A DNA stretch of 64,000 bases from positions 2,170,001-2,234,000 of the forward strand of contig NZ_CP108025.1 in NCBI RefSeq assembly GCF_041435095.1. The letters run 5' to 3'. How positions within the stretch are numbered: the stretch's first letter is position 1; each line of letters opens with the position of its first letter. The translations under genes and the position numbers were made by a program. The stretch is from Kitasatospora sp. NBC_00315. GTDB taxonomy: Bacteria; Actinomycetota; Actinomycetes; Streptomycetales; Streptomycetaceae. Under the pieces are notes generated by a model. That model did no database searches and was not told the DNA's origin. It saw nothing but the letters and a program-made list of their open reading frames with translations. Below, one piece after another: positions 1 to 7,733 of the stretch.

Positions 1-2
1 CT

Positions 3-320
3 GTGCGCGCTGCCGGGCCGACGTGTTGGGCCGCTCCGGCGGTCGGGGTCTCCACCGCCCTGCGCCTGACCACCTGGGACGCCGTCAACAACCAGCTCTC
101 CAGCCAGAACAGCGGCTCCGTGATCACCACCAGGATCAGCTCCGACCCGGCCGCCCCCACCGCCTACGACACGGTCGTGGTCTTCAACCCCACCGACAGC
201 GACTACACCACCGCCCTGCCCGCCGGCTCCTGGACCAAGGTCCTCGACGGCAACGGTGCCACCAGCAGCAGCGACACCACCAGCAGCCCCCGGGCCGTGA
301 CCGTCTTCAAGAAGAACTGA
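3..320 (+). CDS. C-terminal end of a secreted glycoside hydrolase (GH13-like), 5' truncated by window
   Basis: Only the last ~100 residues lie in the window, so the frame is open at the left edge and the apparent start is not real. The visible part is rich in Ser, Thr and Asp with alternating hydrophobics (AYDTVVVFNPTDSDYTTALP, then SWTKVLDGNGA, ending RAVTVFKK). This pattern, a VVVFN strand followed by a W-x-KVLDGNG turn and a final TVxVF strand, resembles the beta-sandwich C domain that closes amylases and pullulanases of family GH13. The first ~20 residues (Ala/Pro/Cys) look less like coding sequence. Substrate and full architecture cannot be known from this piece. No terminator with a T-run follows. 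Confidence 0.4.
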   Translation: MRAAGPTCWAAPAVGVSTALRLTTWDAVNNQLSSQNSGSVITTRISSDPAAPTAYDTVVVFNPTDSDYTTALPAGSWTKVLDGNGATSSSDTTSSPRAVTVFKKN

Positions 321-413
321 CCCTCCTCGCCCCGGCCCGCTCCTCGCCGGGGCGACGGCAGGACGCGGCCGGTCCCGTCGGAGTGCGAGCAGTCCACGTC
401 CCTTCGTGATGAC

Positions 414-545
414 ATGGGCAACAAGCCGTGGGGGGTGGACGACGAGGTGCGGGCCCGGCTTCTGCCGCTGCAGCCGGCCTGGCCGGAGCGGTCGCCGGGC
501 CCGCCGCGGGCTGGAAGGCGCGCGGCCGGCCTGGCTGAGCCGTAG
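414..545 (+). pseudogene. IS5-family transposase, N-terminal remnant
   Basis: An ATG opens 43 codons beginning MGNKPWGVDDEVRARLLPL before a stop. This matches the usual N-terminus of IS5-family DDE transposases (K-P-W-x-V-x-D-E-x-W-x-R-I-x-P-L-L-P), with the conserved Trp replaced by Val. The usual next block with its DDE core is missing, and sequence to about 660 cannot be joined to it. It is a short decayed end of an insertion sequence with no visible terminal repeats. Confidence 0.55.
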
Positions 546-1231
546 GCGCTGAACTCGGTGATCGACCACCACAAGGTGGACGTCCCGGCCTGGACGACCT
601 TCACGTGCAGGTTGGTGGGCCTTGGGATCGTTGCGGATAACCCGAATTCCGCGCCCGGCGCGTCTGGCGCGTACGCGAAACGCGGCTGGCCTCGGCTTTC
701 ACCATACGAACCCGTCGACGAAGCACCGCTCCCAGGAGAGCGGCAGCAACAGGAACCTGAACTGCGGCGAAAACACAGAAAGGTCGTTCCCGCTGTTCAG
801 CGGAAACGACCTCGGACCGTGTAAACACCGGTCGAGACGACCAACCTGCACCCCGTCGCCCCCCAGTCGAGCGATCCCTAATTACTTCCCGCCCGAAGGG
901 CCGGGAGAGAATTGGCGACCACGAGCCGCAGCGTCAGGACTCCTGCTTCACCGAGCTGCATGTTTCATCTCCTCGCGATCGTCCTGCCGGTCACTGATCC
1001 CGGCACAATCCAGGATACTCCGCACCATGCGAATACGAGAACATTTTGCCCCGGACAATGATGCCTCCCCTCCGGCGAATGACGTGTCACCAAAAGTTTC
1101 GAGCGGGCGCGCCGCTAGGCTGACCCAGCACAGTTCGACCCGCCCCCTGTGGGTACTGCACCCCTCCCCACAGCCGCACGGACAAGGCTCAAGGCCGTGG
1201 TCGCCCAGAGCGCGGGCCCCGCCTCCAGGGA
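546..1231. other. Non-coding stretch upstream of the GAF/SpoIIE gene
   Basis: No frame here has convincing coding character. It contains one strong hairpin (781-812, listed separately). The last ~200 bases are more AT-rich and precede the phosphatase gene. A GGGTAC hexamer at 1151-1156 resembles the -10 of Streptomyces general-stress sigma factors, but the upstream GTTCG at 1133 is too close for a standard spacer, so no promoter is called. Confidence 0.4.
781..812. terminator. Stem-loop, 14-bp arms
   Basis: The arms are AGGTCGTTCCCGCT (781-794) and AGCGGAAACGACCT (799-812), pairing with a single mismatch around a four-base loop. No T-run follows on either strand. It could act as a factor-independent terminator, as GC-rich actinomycete terminators often lack the T tract, or be a remnant of the adjacent IS5 element. 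Confidence 0.4.
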
Positions 1232-2599
1232 ATGAGCAGCGACATGCATGCCGAACGGGACGACCCTTCTCCGGCGGACTCCTACGACGTGGACCGGGCC
1301 GTACAGCACGCCCTGGACCGCCTCACCGTGCTGGCCAACGCCAGCAACGCGCTGGCCAGCACGCTGGACCTGGCGACGGGGCTGCGCCGCTTGTGCCGCA
1401 CCCTGGTGCCCGCCCTGGCCGACTGGTGCGCGGTCGACCTCCTCGACGAAAACGGTCGGCTACGGCGACTGGTGGTCGAACACCGTGACCCCGGCCAACT
1501 GCCACCCGGCCTCTTCGAAGCCCAACTGCCGACCATTCCGGACGGCTCACCCGCCGCCGTGGCCCGGGCCCTGCGCGGTGCCGGCCCGCTGCTCATCACC
1601 GACTTCCCGCCACCCGACCATGCCGGCGACCCACTGCACGCCGTCGAACTGGAACTCTTCGCCCACCTGGGCGCCACCACCGCCGCCGTCGCACCGCTTA
1701 CGGCCCGCCGCCAGGTGCTCGGAGCTCTGACCCTGGCACGCACCGGCGAGGACGCGCGCCTGGACGAGGACAGCCTGGCGCTGATCGAGGATCTCGCCCA
1801 CAGGGTGGCACTCGCCGTGGACAGTGCTCAGCTGCACGCCCAGGTCCAGCACACCGCCGAGCGACTGCAACGCGCCCTGCTGCCCGAACTGCCCAACACC
1901 GGAGCTCTGCAACTGGCCGCCCGCTACCAGCCCTCCCGCGCAACCGCCGAGGTCGGTGGGGACTGGTACGACGCCTTCACCCTCCCCGAGGGCGCCACCG
2001 CCCTGATCATCGGAGACGTCGCGGGACACGACCTGCGGGCCGCGGTCGCCATGAGCCAGATGCGCAACATGCTGCGCGGCATCGCCTGCGACCGCAAGGA
2101 GCCACCGGGCAAGATCCTGGGCCGTCTCGACGCGGCCAACTGGATCCTCTACCCGGACCAGACCCTGACCTGCATCTACGCGCTGGTGGAAAAGCCGGAG
2201 CCGCACGGGTCGTGGAGGCTGCACTACGCCGTCGCCGGCCACCCCGCTCCACTGCTGATCACCCATGAGGGCGACACCCGCTTCCTCGACGACGGGCGCA
2301 GTCTGCTGCTCGGTGTCGACCCCGCCCGCACCCGCCCCGACGCCGTCGAACGGCTGCCTCAGCGGTCCACGGTCCTGCTGTACACCGACGGCCTGATCGA
2401 ACGCCGTGGCGAGGACCTCGACCGCGGACTGGCACGACTGCGGCAACACGCAGCCACGCTGGCCCGCGAACCCCTCGACGTCTTCTGCGACGAGCTCCTC
2501 ACCGGCCTCGCCGCGGACGGTACGGACGACGTCGCCCTACTCGCCGTGCGCATCCCCCCTGCGGGTACTGGACCCGCCACCACCACCACCGCCGAGTGA
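1232..2599 (+). CDS. GAF domain plus SpoIIE/PP2C serine phosphatase
   Basis: The 455-residue product has a GAF sensor domain at about residues 28-198 (starting AVQHALDRLTVLANASNAL, with CAVDLLDENGRL inside) and a PPM/SpoIIE phosphatase domain at about 215-445. Phosphatase signatures visible are GGDWYDAF and IIGDVAGHD, carrying metal-binding Asp, then VAGHPAPLL, LLYTDGLIE and TDDVALLAVRI. Enzymes of this kind dephosphorylate anti-sigma-factor antagonists (STAS proteins) and so tune sigma factors of the SigB/SigF group. A STAS gene lies 5 kb away (7734-8129), but nothing shows they are partners. No transmembrane segment is seen, so it is probably cytosolic. The start is the first ATG after the intergenic region, preceded by GGGAATG-like sequence rather than a strong ribosome site. 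No partner kinase is next to it. Confidence 0.9.
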   Translation: MSSDMHAERDDPSPADSYDVDRAVQHALDRLTVLANASNALASTLDLATGLRRLCRTLVPALADWCAVDLLDENGRLRRLVVEHRDPGQLPPGLFEAQLPTIPDGSPAAVARALRGAGPLLITDFPPPDHAGDPLHAVELELFAHLGATTAAVAPLTARRQVLGALTLARTGEDARLDEDSLALIEDLAHRVALAVDSAQLHAQVQHTAERLQRALLPELPNTGALQLAARYQPSRATAEVGGDWYDAFTLPEGATALIIGDVAGHDLRAAVAMSQMRNMLRGIACDRKEPPGKILGRLDAANWILYPDQTLTCIYALVEKPEPHGSWRLHYAVAGHPAPLLITHEGDTRFLDDGRSLLLGVDPARTRPDAVERLPQRSTVLLYTDGLIERRGEDLDRGLARLRQHAATLAREPLDVFCDELLTGLAADGTDDVALLAVRIPPAGTGPATTTTAE

Positions 2600-2806
2600 G
2601 AACGCCCGGTTCACCGCCGGGACGGCGCCCGAGCGACATGCTCAACCGCCCAGGCCGCCCGGCGGGTGCGGCACCGGCCGCACCCCGGCGGAGCCGGCAG
2701 TCCGGGGCCCACCCGGCCCAACCCCCACGGTGCGGCCGAGCAACCCGGCGGGTTCGAGGCCCCAGGCGGCTCAGCCCCGGGGCACCGGCACCGCGGGGAA
2801 CCCGCG

Positions 2807-3169
2807 TCAGACGTCGGAGTAGCTGAGGTCCCCGACCGTCCAACTGCTGACGTCCTCGATGGCGATGCGGTACATACCGCCGGAATGGGGAAGCGCGAAG
2901 TCGCCTTGAAGGATCCTCGCCCGGTGAAGATGCAGATGCGTGGGCCGTTCCGGTTGGCCGGTCGGGGGCCGGGTGAAGAGGGCCGCGAACGGCTTCAAGT
3001 GCTCCGAGGCCTCAAGGACCTCCGCCACCCGCTCCCACCACAGGGCCACCGGCGCGAGCCTGCCGGTGATCACCGCTCCAGGGACCACCACGGTCAACGA
3101 CATCTGGTTGCTGTGCTCGGACTCCACCATCGCGGCGATGTCGACGAGCAGCCCGTCAGGGTTCGACAT
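2807..3169 (-). CDS. Hypothetical protein, 120 aa (possibly GvpU-like)
   Basis: The protein runs MSNPDGLLVDIAAMV, then a beta-rich block MSLTVVVPGAVITGRLAP, a charged helix with ALWWERVAEVLEA, and ends THLHLHRARILQGDF and YRIAIEDVSSWTVGDL. This order (short helix, VxVPGxxITGRL strand pair, helix, HLHLxxAR strand, final W-V-G-D-L) resembles small actinobacterial proteins that sometimes sit near gas-vesicle genes. No gas-vesicle gene is present, so the link is only an impression of the fold. It stands alone, convergent with the phosphatase gene. Confidence 0.6.
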   Translation of the reverse strand: MSNPDGLLVDIAAMVESEHSNQMSLTVVVPGAVITGRLAPVALWWERVAEVLEASEHLKPFAALFTRPPTGQPERPTHLHLHRARILQGDFALPHSGGMYRIAIEDVSSWTVGDLSYSDV

Positions 3170-3435
3170 GACCCACAGATTAGGACACGGCGACCGCGAC
3201 CCGAAACCCGACCCGACGCACTGGCTGCGGCGCGCAGGCGCGAGCGGGCTTCACACGGCGCCGACGCCGACCGCCCTGCGTGCATGCTGCGAACGGCGCG
3301 AGGCCGCGCGATTTTCTGACCTCGGCGAGCGCGATCCGGGCTGAGCGGCACACACCCTCGACTGGAGGCCGTCGACATCGTCGCGATCACACTGTTCTCA
3401 CCGGACTCCTGGCGGGGTGCGGTGACGATGTCGTG

Positions 3436-3567
3436 TCCGGAGCAGGACGATCCGCGGCCTTGCTCGAGTGCCGCGGGTCAGGGCTGGTCGCCCACGAGAG
3501 CGATTGCGCGCGTCTCGGGAACTCCCAGCATCAGCAGGCTCATGATCGTCGCTGCTCGGGCGCCGAG
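3436..3567 (-). repeat. Inverted copy of the 3' end of the TetR gene (partner 5589-5720)
   Basis: Reverse-complementing 3436-3567 gives a sequence differing from 5589-5720 at only about three positions over 132 bases. The matched part covers the last 30 codons of the TetR gene, its stop codon and about 42 bases beyond it. The two copies face each other and bracket the epoxide hydrolase/TetR locus. Confidence 0.9.
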
Positions 3568-3592
3568 CCGAACCAGGTCGAGGCGCGAGGCA
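3478..3592 (-). pseudogene. TetR remnant with in-frame internal deletion
   Basis: On the minus strand the frame reads ASRLDLVR directly followed by LGARAATIMSLLMLGVPE and ends at the same stop as the intact gene at 5079-5678. In the intact repressor about 111 residues lie between SRLDLVR and LGARAAT. The join keeps the reading frame, but the DNA-binding N-terminus is gone: upstream sequence does not resemble TetR and runs into a transposase-like remnant on the other strand. It cannot encode a repressor. Confidence 0.8.
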
Positions 3593-3596
3593 GTCA

Positions 3597-3760
3597 CCCG
3601 CCCCGAGCTCCCGGTCCTCCTGCGGGCCGGAGCGCTGACCCTGCCCCGCCGCGACCCTGCGCACGTCCCGCGCTGGGCACGCTGGCGCCGCCCCCACCAA
3701 CACCGAGCAGCCGCCAGCCATCGCCGCTGGAACGAGATCACCGCGGCCGGCACTACCTGA
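3597..3760 (+). pseudogene. C-terminal remnant of an IS4/IS701-like transposase
   Basis: The frame ends in a basic tail, WARWRRPHQHRAAASHRRWN, before a stop. The pattern W-x-x-W-R-R-x-H-Q-x-x-A-x-x-x-H-Y/R-R-R is the usual last block of IS701 and related transposases, and the 40.6-43.8 kb element in this window ends in a similar way. Nothing upstream matches a transposase core, and no terminal repeat is seen. It is a short fossil abutting the TetR remnant. Confidence 0.4.
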
Positions 3761-3817
3761 CCGCCCACCACGAAGATCACGAACTACATCTGCCGTGACT
3801 GAGCTCGCGCGTCGGCG

Positions 3818-4981
3818 TCAGGAACGAAGGGTGCGCAGGCCGGTGCGGATTTCGCTGACCAGGATCTCGGGCTGTTCCAAGGCCGCGAAATGCCCGCCCT
3901 TGTCGGCCTCGCCGTAGTGGATCAGATTGCTGTACGTGTCTTCGATCCAGCTTCGTGGCAGGAGTGGGATGTCCCTCGGGAAGACGGTCACCGCGACCGG
4001 AAGCGTCAGCTTCGGGCCGGCGAGAGTGCCCGATTTGTTCTCCCAGTAGATGCGGCCGGCCGACGCTGCGCTGTTGGTGAACCAGTAGAGGGATATCGCG
4101 TCGAGCATGTCGTCGATGCTGAGAGCGTCCTCGGCGAGCCCGTGGTTGTCGGTCTTGGACTGGAACTTCTCGTAGATCCAGGCTGCCTGACCAGCGGGAG
4201 AGTCCGCCAGGGCGAATCCGACAGTCTCCGGCTTCGTGCCCTGAAGGTGGTTCGACCCACCGAGCTCGCCGGTGTAGAGGGCGAGGGTCTCCACGGCGTA
4301 GCGCTGTCCGGGTGACAAGGCGTCGGGTATCTGTGCGGGAAAGGCGTACTGGGTGTTCAGATGAATTCCGAGAAGCCCCTCCGGTTGCATGGCCCCGAGG
4401 GCGGTGGTGACGACAGCACCCCAATCGCCGCCTTGCGCGGCCCATCTCGTGTAGCCGAGACGCCTCATCAGCTCCACCCATGCGCTTGCGATGCGCGATA
4501 CAGTCCACCCGGTCTCCGTGGGCTTCTGGGAGAACCCGAACCCGGGGAGCGACGGGACGACGACGTCGAATGAGTCGGCGGCGTCTCCTCCGAACGAAAC
4601 CGGATCGGTCAGCGGGCCGATCAGCTTCAGGAACTCGACGATCGAGCCCGGCCATCCGTGCGTGAGTATCAGCGGCAGCGCGTTGGGATTCTTGGACCTG
4701 ACGTGGATGAAGTGGATGTCCAGCCCATCGATCTCGGTCAGGAATTGGGGGAAGCGATTGAGCTCGGATTCGAAGCGCCGCCAGTCGTAGCGGTGCTCCC
4801 AATGGTCGACCAGAGATCTGGCGTTCTCCACGCGAACCCCTTGTGACCAGTCGCCCACCGTTTCCGGATCCGGCCATCGAGTTCTGGCCAGTCGCTGCTT
4901 CACGTCGTGGATCTCCGATTCCGAGATCGAGACGGTGAACGGGCGGACGAGGGCCGAGGTCGCCGGCGTCGGTGCGGTCAT
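3818..4981 (-). CDS. Epoxide hydrolase, alpha/beta-hydrolase fold with EHN domain
   Basis: The 387-residue protein has the N-terminal EHN segment of microsomal-type epoxide hydrolases at residues 10-110 (RPFTVSISESEIHDVKQRL, then WPDPETVGDWSQG). The alpha/beta-hydrolase domain follows, with the oxyanion motif HGWPGS, the nucleophile elbow QGGDWGAVV (Asp as nucleophile) and the catalytic His in GGHFAALEQPE. It should open an epoxide to a diol through an alkyl-enzyme ester. No signal peptide is seen. The start at 4981 is chosen because AGGAG lies about 9 bases upstream; an in-frame extension to 5029 would run into the operator. It is divergent from the TetR gene and shares the operator palindrome, so repression relieved by a hydrophobic or epoxide ligand is likely. 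Confidence 0.92.
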   Translation of the reverse strand: MTAPTPATSALVRPFTVSISESEIHDVKQRLARTRWPDPETVGDWSQGVRVENARSLVDHWEHRYDWRRFESELNRFPQFLTEIDGLDIHFIHVRSKNPNALPLILTHGWPGSIVEFLKLIGPLTDPVSFGGDAADSFDVVVPSLPGFGFSQKPTETGWTVSRIASAWVELMRRLGYTRWAAQGGDWGAVVTTALGAMQPEGLLGIHLNTQYAFPAQIPDALSPGQRYAVETLALYTGELGGSNHLQGTKPETVGFALADSPAGQAAWIYEKFQSKTDNHGLAEDALSIDDMLDAISLYWFTNSAASAGRIYWENKSGTLAGPKLTLPVAVTVFPRDIPLLPRSWIEDTYSNLIHYGEADKGGHFAALEQPEILVSEIRTGLRTLRS

Positions 4982-5023
4982 TGCCTTCTTCTCCTGAGCT
5001 TCGAAGCACAGCGCAACTCCCCG

Positions 5024-5068
5024 TTGCACACTAGCGTGCAGCGTAATTCACTGCACGCTGGTGTGCAA
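5024..5068. promoter_or_regulatory. TetR operator, 18-bp inverted repeat
   Basis: The arms TTGCACACTAGCGTGCAG (5024-5041) and CTGCACGCTGGTGTGCAA (5051-5068) pair with one mismatch around a 9-base spacer. It lies between the divergent epoxide hydrolase and TetR genes, the usual place for an autoregulated TetR operator. A CAATAC hexamer at 5066-5071, inside the right arm, is seven bases before the GTG at 5079 and could be the -10 of a leaderless repressor transcript. Confidence 0.85.
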
Positions 5069-5078
5069 TACTGGTGTC

Positions 5079-5678
5079 GTGCCCACCGAGTCCTCCCGTG
5101 TTCGCTCGACGAACGAGACACGCGATCGCATCCTCGACGTCGCCCTCGACCTGCTGGGAGAGAACCCCGACGCCGGAATGGGCGACATCGCCTCCGCTGC
5201 CGGCGTCGTCCGTCGCACCGTCTACGGCCATTTCCCCTCGCGCCTCGACCTGGTCCGGACGCTCACGGAACGGGCCGTCACCGAGATGACAGCCGTGCTC
5301 ACCGAGGTCAACGCCCCCGACGTGGAAGTGGACGCGACGTGGGTCGAATTCATCGCCCGCATCTGGCCGGTGGCACACCGGTACCGCGTACTGCTGGCGC
5401 TGCGCCGTGGCGAGTACGGCGAGGCGATCCACGGCCTGCTCGGGCCGGTCGATGAGCTCCTCGCCGACCTCGTGAAGCGGGGCCAAGACAGCGACGTGTT
5501 CGCACAGCACCTGCCGGCAGGCGTTCTGAGCCAGCTTGCCTACGGCACCGTGTTCGCCATCGCGGACAGCGACCTGTCGAACGGGACCCTCGGCGCCCGA
5601 GCAGCGACGATCACGAGCCTGCTGATGCTGGGAGTACCCGAGACGCGCGCAATCGCTCTCGTGGGCGACCAGCCCTGA
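5079..5678 (+). CDS. TetR/AcrR-family transcriptional regulator
   Basis: The 199-residue product has a typical TetR N-terminal domain: TRDRILDVALDLLGENPD (helix 1), MGDIASAAGVVRRTVYGHFP (helix-turn-helix, residues 34-53) and SRLDLVRTLTE. The C-terminal ligand-binding half is divergent as expected. GTG at 5079 is preferred over the GTG at 5061, because the latter lies inside the operator palindrome; the true transcript may be leaderless. It probably represses itself and the divergent epoxide hydrolase. Its last 30 codons and 3' flank are duplicated in inverted orientation at 3436-3567. Confidence 0.9.
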   Translation: MPTESSRVRSTNETRDRILDVALDLLGENPDAGMGDIASAAGVVRRTVYGHFPSRLDLVRTLTERAVTEMTAVLTEVNAPDVEVDATWVEFIARIWPVAHRYRVLLALRRGEYGEAIHGLLGPVDELLADLVKRGQDSDVFAQHLPAGVLSQLAYGTVFAIADSDLSNGTLGARAATITSLLMLGVPETRAIALVGDQP

Positions 5679-5720
5679 CCCGCAGCACTCGAGCAAGGCC
5701 GCGGATCGTCCTGCTCCGGA
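5589..5720 (+). repeat. Right copy of the 132-bp inverted duplication
   Basis: Partner of 3436-3567. It comprises the end of the intact TetR gene plus 42 bases of downstream sequence, which fixes this copy as the parental one. Confidence 0.9.
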
Positions 5721-5724
5721 GCCT

Positions 5725-5935
5725 GCCTCCGACCGTGTTAGCGCCGCCCTCGAGAAGGTCGTGGACGAGCCCGCCGAGGAGCCCTGGGGTCTGCGCATCG
5801 AGCGGGTCGAGATCAAGGACATCGCCCTGCCGGACCGGATGAAGCGCTCCATGTCCGAGCAGGCCGAGGCCAGGCGCGAGCGCAGTGCCCGGGTCCTCGC
5901 CACCGACGGCGGGTACCGGGCCTCCCACTTGCTCC
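5725..5935 (+). pseudogene. Band 7/SPFH (slipin-type) protein fragment
   Basis: The frame reads ALEKVVDEPAEEPWGLRIER, then VEIKDIALPDRMKRSMSEQA and EARRERSARVLATDGGYRAS. This is the C-terminal part of the SPFH/Band 7 domain of slipins, where the motif D-x-P-W-G-x-x-x-x-R-V-E-I-K-D-I-x-L-P is followed by a charged helix. The N-terminal membrane segment and first half of the domain are missing, and the frame degrades after about 5935. It directly follows the TetR duplication end point, as if a rearrangement joined them. Confidence 0.75.
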
Positions 5936-5948
5936 GAACGGGCGGGCC

Positions 5949-6116
5949 TCAGCCTGGGCCCGACCCGGCGGAGCGGGATCGCAGGGTGTCCAAGCGGTGG
6001 CGGTACTCGTTGGCGTCGATCTCGCCGCGGGCAAAACGCTCGGAAAGCAGCCGCTCCGGCGAGGGCCCCGAGGTGGCCTGCCAGTCGGGCGGGCGTTGCC
6101 AGGGCAAGTGGCCGAG
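5949..6116 (-). pseudogene. SHOCT-domain protein, C-terminal fragment
   Basis: A 55-codon open stretch without a start codon reads RPPDWQATSGPSPERLLSER then FARGEIDANEYRHRLDTLRS before a stop. The FARGEIDxxEYxxRLxTL block is the hallmark of the short C-terminal SHOCT (DUF2078) domain, usually attached to a small membrane protein. A TAA immediately upstream removes the N-terminal part, including the expected transmembrane helix. Confidence 0.7.
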
Positions 6117-6119
6117 TTA

Positions 6120-6560
6120 GCGGGTCAGAGCGACGGGATCTGCGACGAGCGACCATGGCTGGCCCGGATCGGCGAGAACGTCCTCGCCGACCACCTCGGC
6201 CCCGAGGTCATCCCGGTACTCGTCACCGAACTCGCCCACCAGTGGCGCACCCGCACCTGGTGCGGCCCCGAAGCGACGGCCAGACGCCTGTCCCGCTTCG
6301 GACCGACCGCCGCCGAAGCAGTGCCCTACCTGCGCCGGTTCTGGCTGCGCACCCCGCACTCGTACGAGCGGGCCGCCTACCTGGAGGCCCTGGCCGCCAT
6401 CGACACCGGCGGCCTCGACCAGGCCCACACCGAGTCCCTCCGGGACTGCGAGGACCGGGCCCGGCTCCTGGGCATCACCCACGCGCCCAACAGTCCCGAG
6501 ACCCTGAAGCGGGTAGAGCTTCTGCGCCAGCAGGTCGTTGACGCGTTCGGCTGCGACCCT
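6120..6560 (+). pseudogene. Helical repeat (HEAT-like) protein, C-terminal fragment
   Basis: The plus frame contains paired helices: VLADHLGPEVIPVLVTELAH, ATARRLSRFGPTAAEAVPYL and ERAAYLEALAAIDTG, ending LRDCEDRARLLGITHAPN. The A-x-x-L-x-x-F-G-x-x-A-x-x-A-V-P-x-L pattern is that of HEAT or PBS-lyase repeats. There is no start codon in a plausible context and the frame loses coding character after about 6530, where the opposite strand becomes convincing. It is one of several adjoining fragments. Confidence 0.5.
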
Positions 6561-6671
6561 CATCTCTGCGGTGGGCACCTGCGGGTCGCTGAGCGGGCTC
6601 ATCTCGTAGCCTGCGAGGAGCAGCCCCGCGACCGCTGCCGTCACGACGAGTGTTCTGAACCCGGTTCCCAC
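6490..6671 (-). pseudogene. N-terminal fragment of a secreted/lipoprotein-like protein
   Basis: From ATG at 6671 the minus strand reads MGTGFRTLVVTAAVAGLLLA, then GYEMSPLSDPQVPTAEMR and VAAERVNDLLAQ. A signal peptide is clear (hydrophobic core VVTAAVAGLLLA). After about 60 residues the sequence becomes antisense to the HEAT-like fragment and loses sense. The gene is therefore cut at its 3' end at a junction near 6500. Confidence 0.5.
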
Positions 6672-6786
6672 CTGTCTCCCCCTCAGCTGTCTGTGCTGTT
6701 CGTGGTCCTGCTGACAGCGACCGGCGACTTTTCCGCAGCGCGGCCGGTCGGCTGGCGTGGCGGTCCGGCGGGTGGGGCGGGTGGTG

Positions 6787-7621
6787 TCAGGCCGCTCCCT
6801 CGGTGGGGGTGGGTGTGGCGGGTGTGCGGGCGGCGAGGAAGTCCAGGAGGTCTGGGAGTGCGCCGTCGCCGAGGACGTCCGCGCCGTGGTGTGCGCCCGG
6901 GTAGATCCTGAGCAGTTTGCCGGGGGCGGCGTGCGCGGACGCGTCGTAGAGTGCCTTCGCGTCGGCGGCGGCCGTGCGGTCGTCCTTGTCCGCGGCGAAG
7001 AACGTGGGCAGCAGGGCGCGCTCGGCGTAGCGCACCGCGTCCCACCCGCCGGATTTCCTGGGGGCGCTCAGGGCGACCAGCGCGATCACCCCCTGTACCG
7101 GGCCCGGGGTGGTCGATGGCGCGGCCGCCGTGTCCAGCAGGGCGGTTGCGGTGTCCGCGGCGCCGACCATGACCGTTCTGGAGAAGCCCCTGCCGCTGAG
7201 GAAGTGGCCGGCCGGGCCGAGGTCGTCCGGGATGCCACCGCTGCTGTTCAGCGCGAGGACCGCGTAGCCGGCCCTGGTGAATGCGCCGAGGTAGGGCGCC
7301 CAGTCGCAGAGCGAGCCGCCGGCCCTGGTGCACGAAGAGCAGTGCGACGTCGGCGCCGCCGGCGTCGGAGTCCTGGAAGTACGCGGTGTTGGTGTGCCCG
7401 TTGTCCTGCACGGTGACGGAACCCTTGCGGGCCTGCTCGCCGGTGAGGCAGCCGTAGGTGTCACCGGTGCCGACAGCACCCGCGGCTACGCTCTGTGTGC
7501 TCTGGGCGGAAGCCGACGGCGTGTCCGGGACCAGGGGTGGGCCGGAGCTGGTGCACCCGGCCAGAGCCGCAGTGGTCACGGCGAGGCACAGTGCCGCTCT
7601 GCCCGTCCGATTCACGATCAT
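6787..7621 (-). pseudogene. Lipoprotein alpha/beta-hydrolase, frameshifted and lacking the nucleophile Ser
   Basis: The first frame encodes a lipoprotein signal (MIVNRTGRAALCLAVTTAAL then AGC) and a core up to GGADVALLFVH. Around 7324-7328 one extra base shifts the frame; the second frame continues AGGSLCDWAPYLGAFTRAGY and so on to the stop at 6787. Together they form a dienelactone-hydrolase-like fold: the HxAGGS oxyanion region, an acidic residue in FFAADKDD and a final His in YPGAHHGADVL. At the nucleophile elbow, where GxSxGG is expected, the sequence is VMVGAADTATALL with no serine. So even a corrected frame would give an inactive or altered enzyme. The single indel could also be a sequencing error. 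Confidence 0.75.
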
Positions 7622-7733
7622 TCCCCCAAGTCACTTCAGGCATCGCCCCGTTGTTCCTGCTGGAGCCTATCGGCCCGTCCCCGCACACCGCTCTGTTCCG
7701 GGTCGGGATACTGCTCGCGGCACAGGGCGAGGC

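Noticed and set aside
1133..1156. SigB-type promoter upstream of the SpoIIE-type phosphatase
   Set aside because: GGGTAC is present, but the possible -35 is only about 12-13 bases away, too short for the usual spacer.
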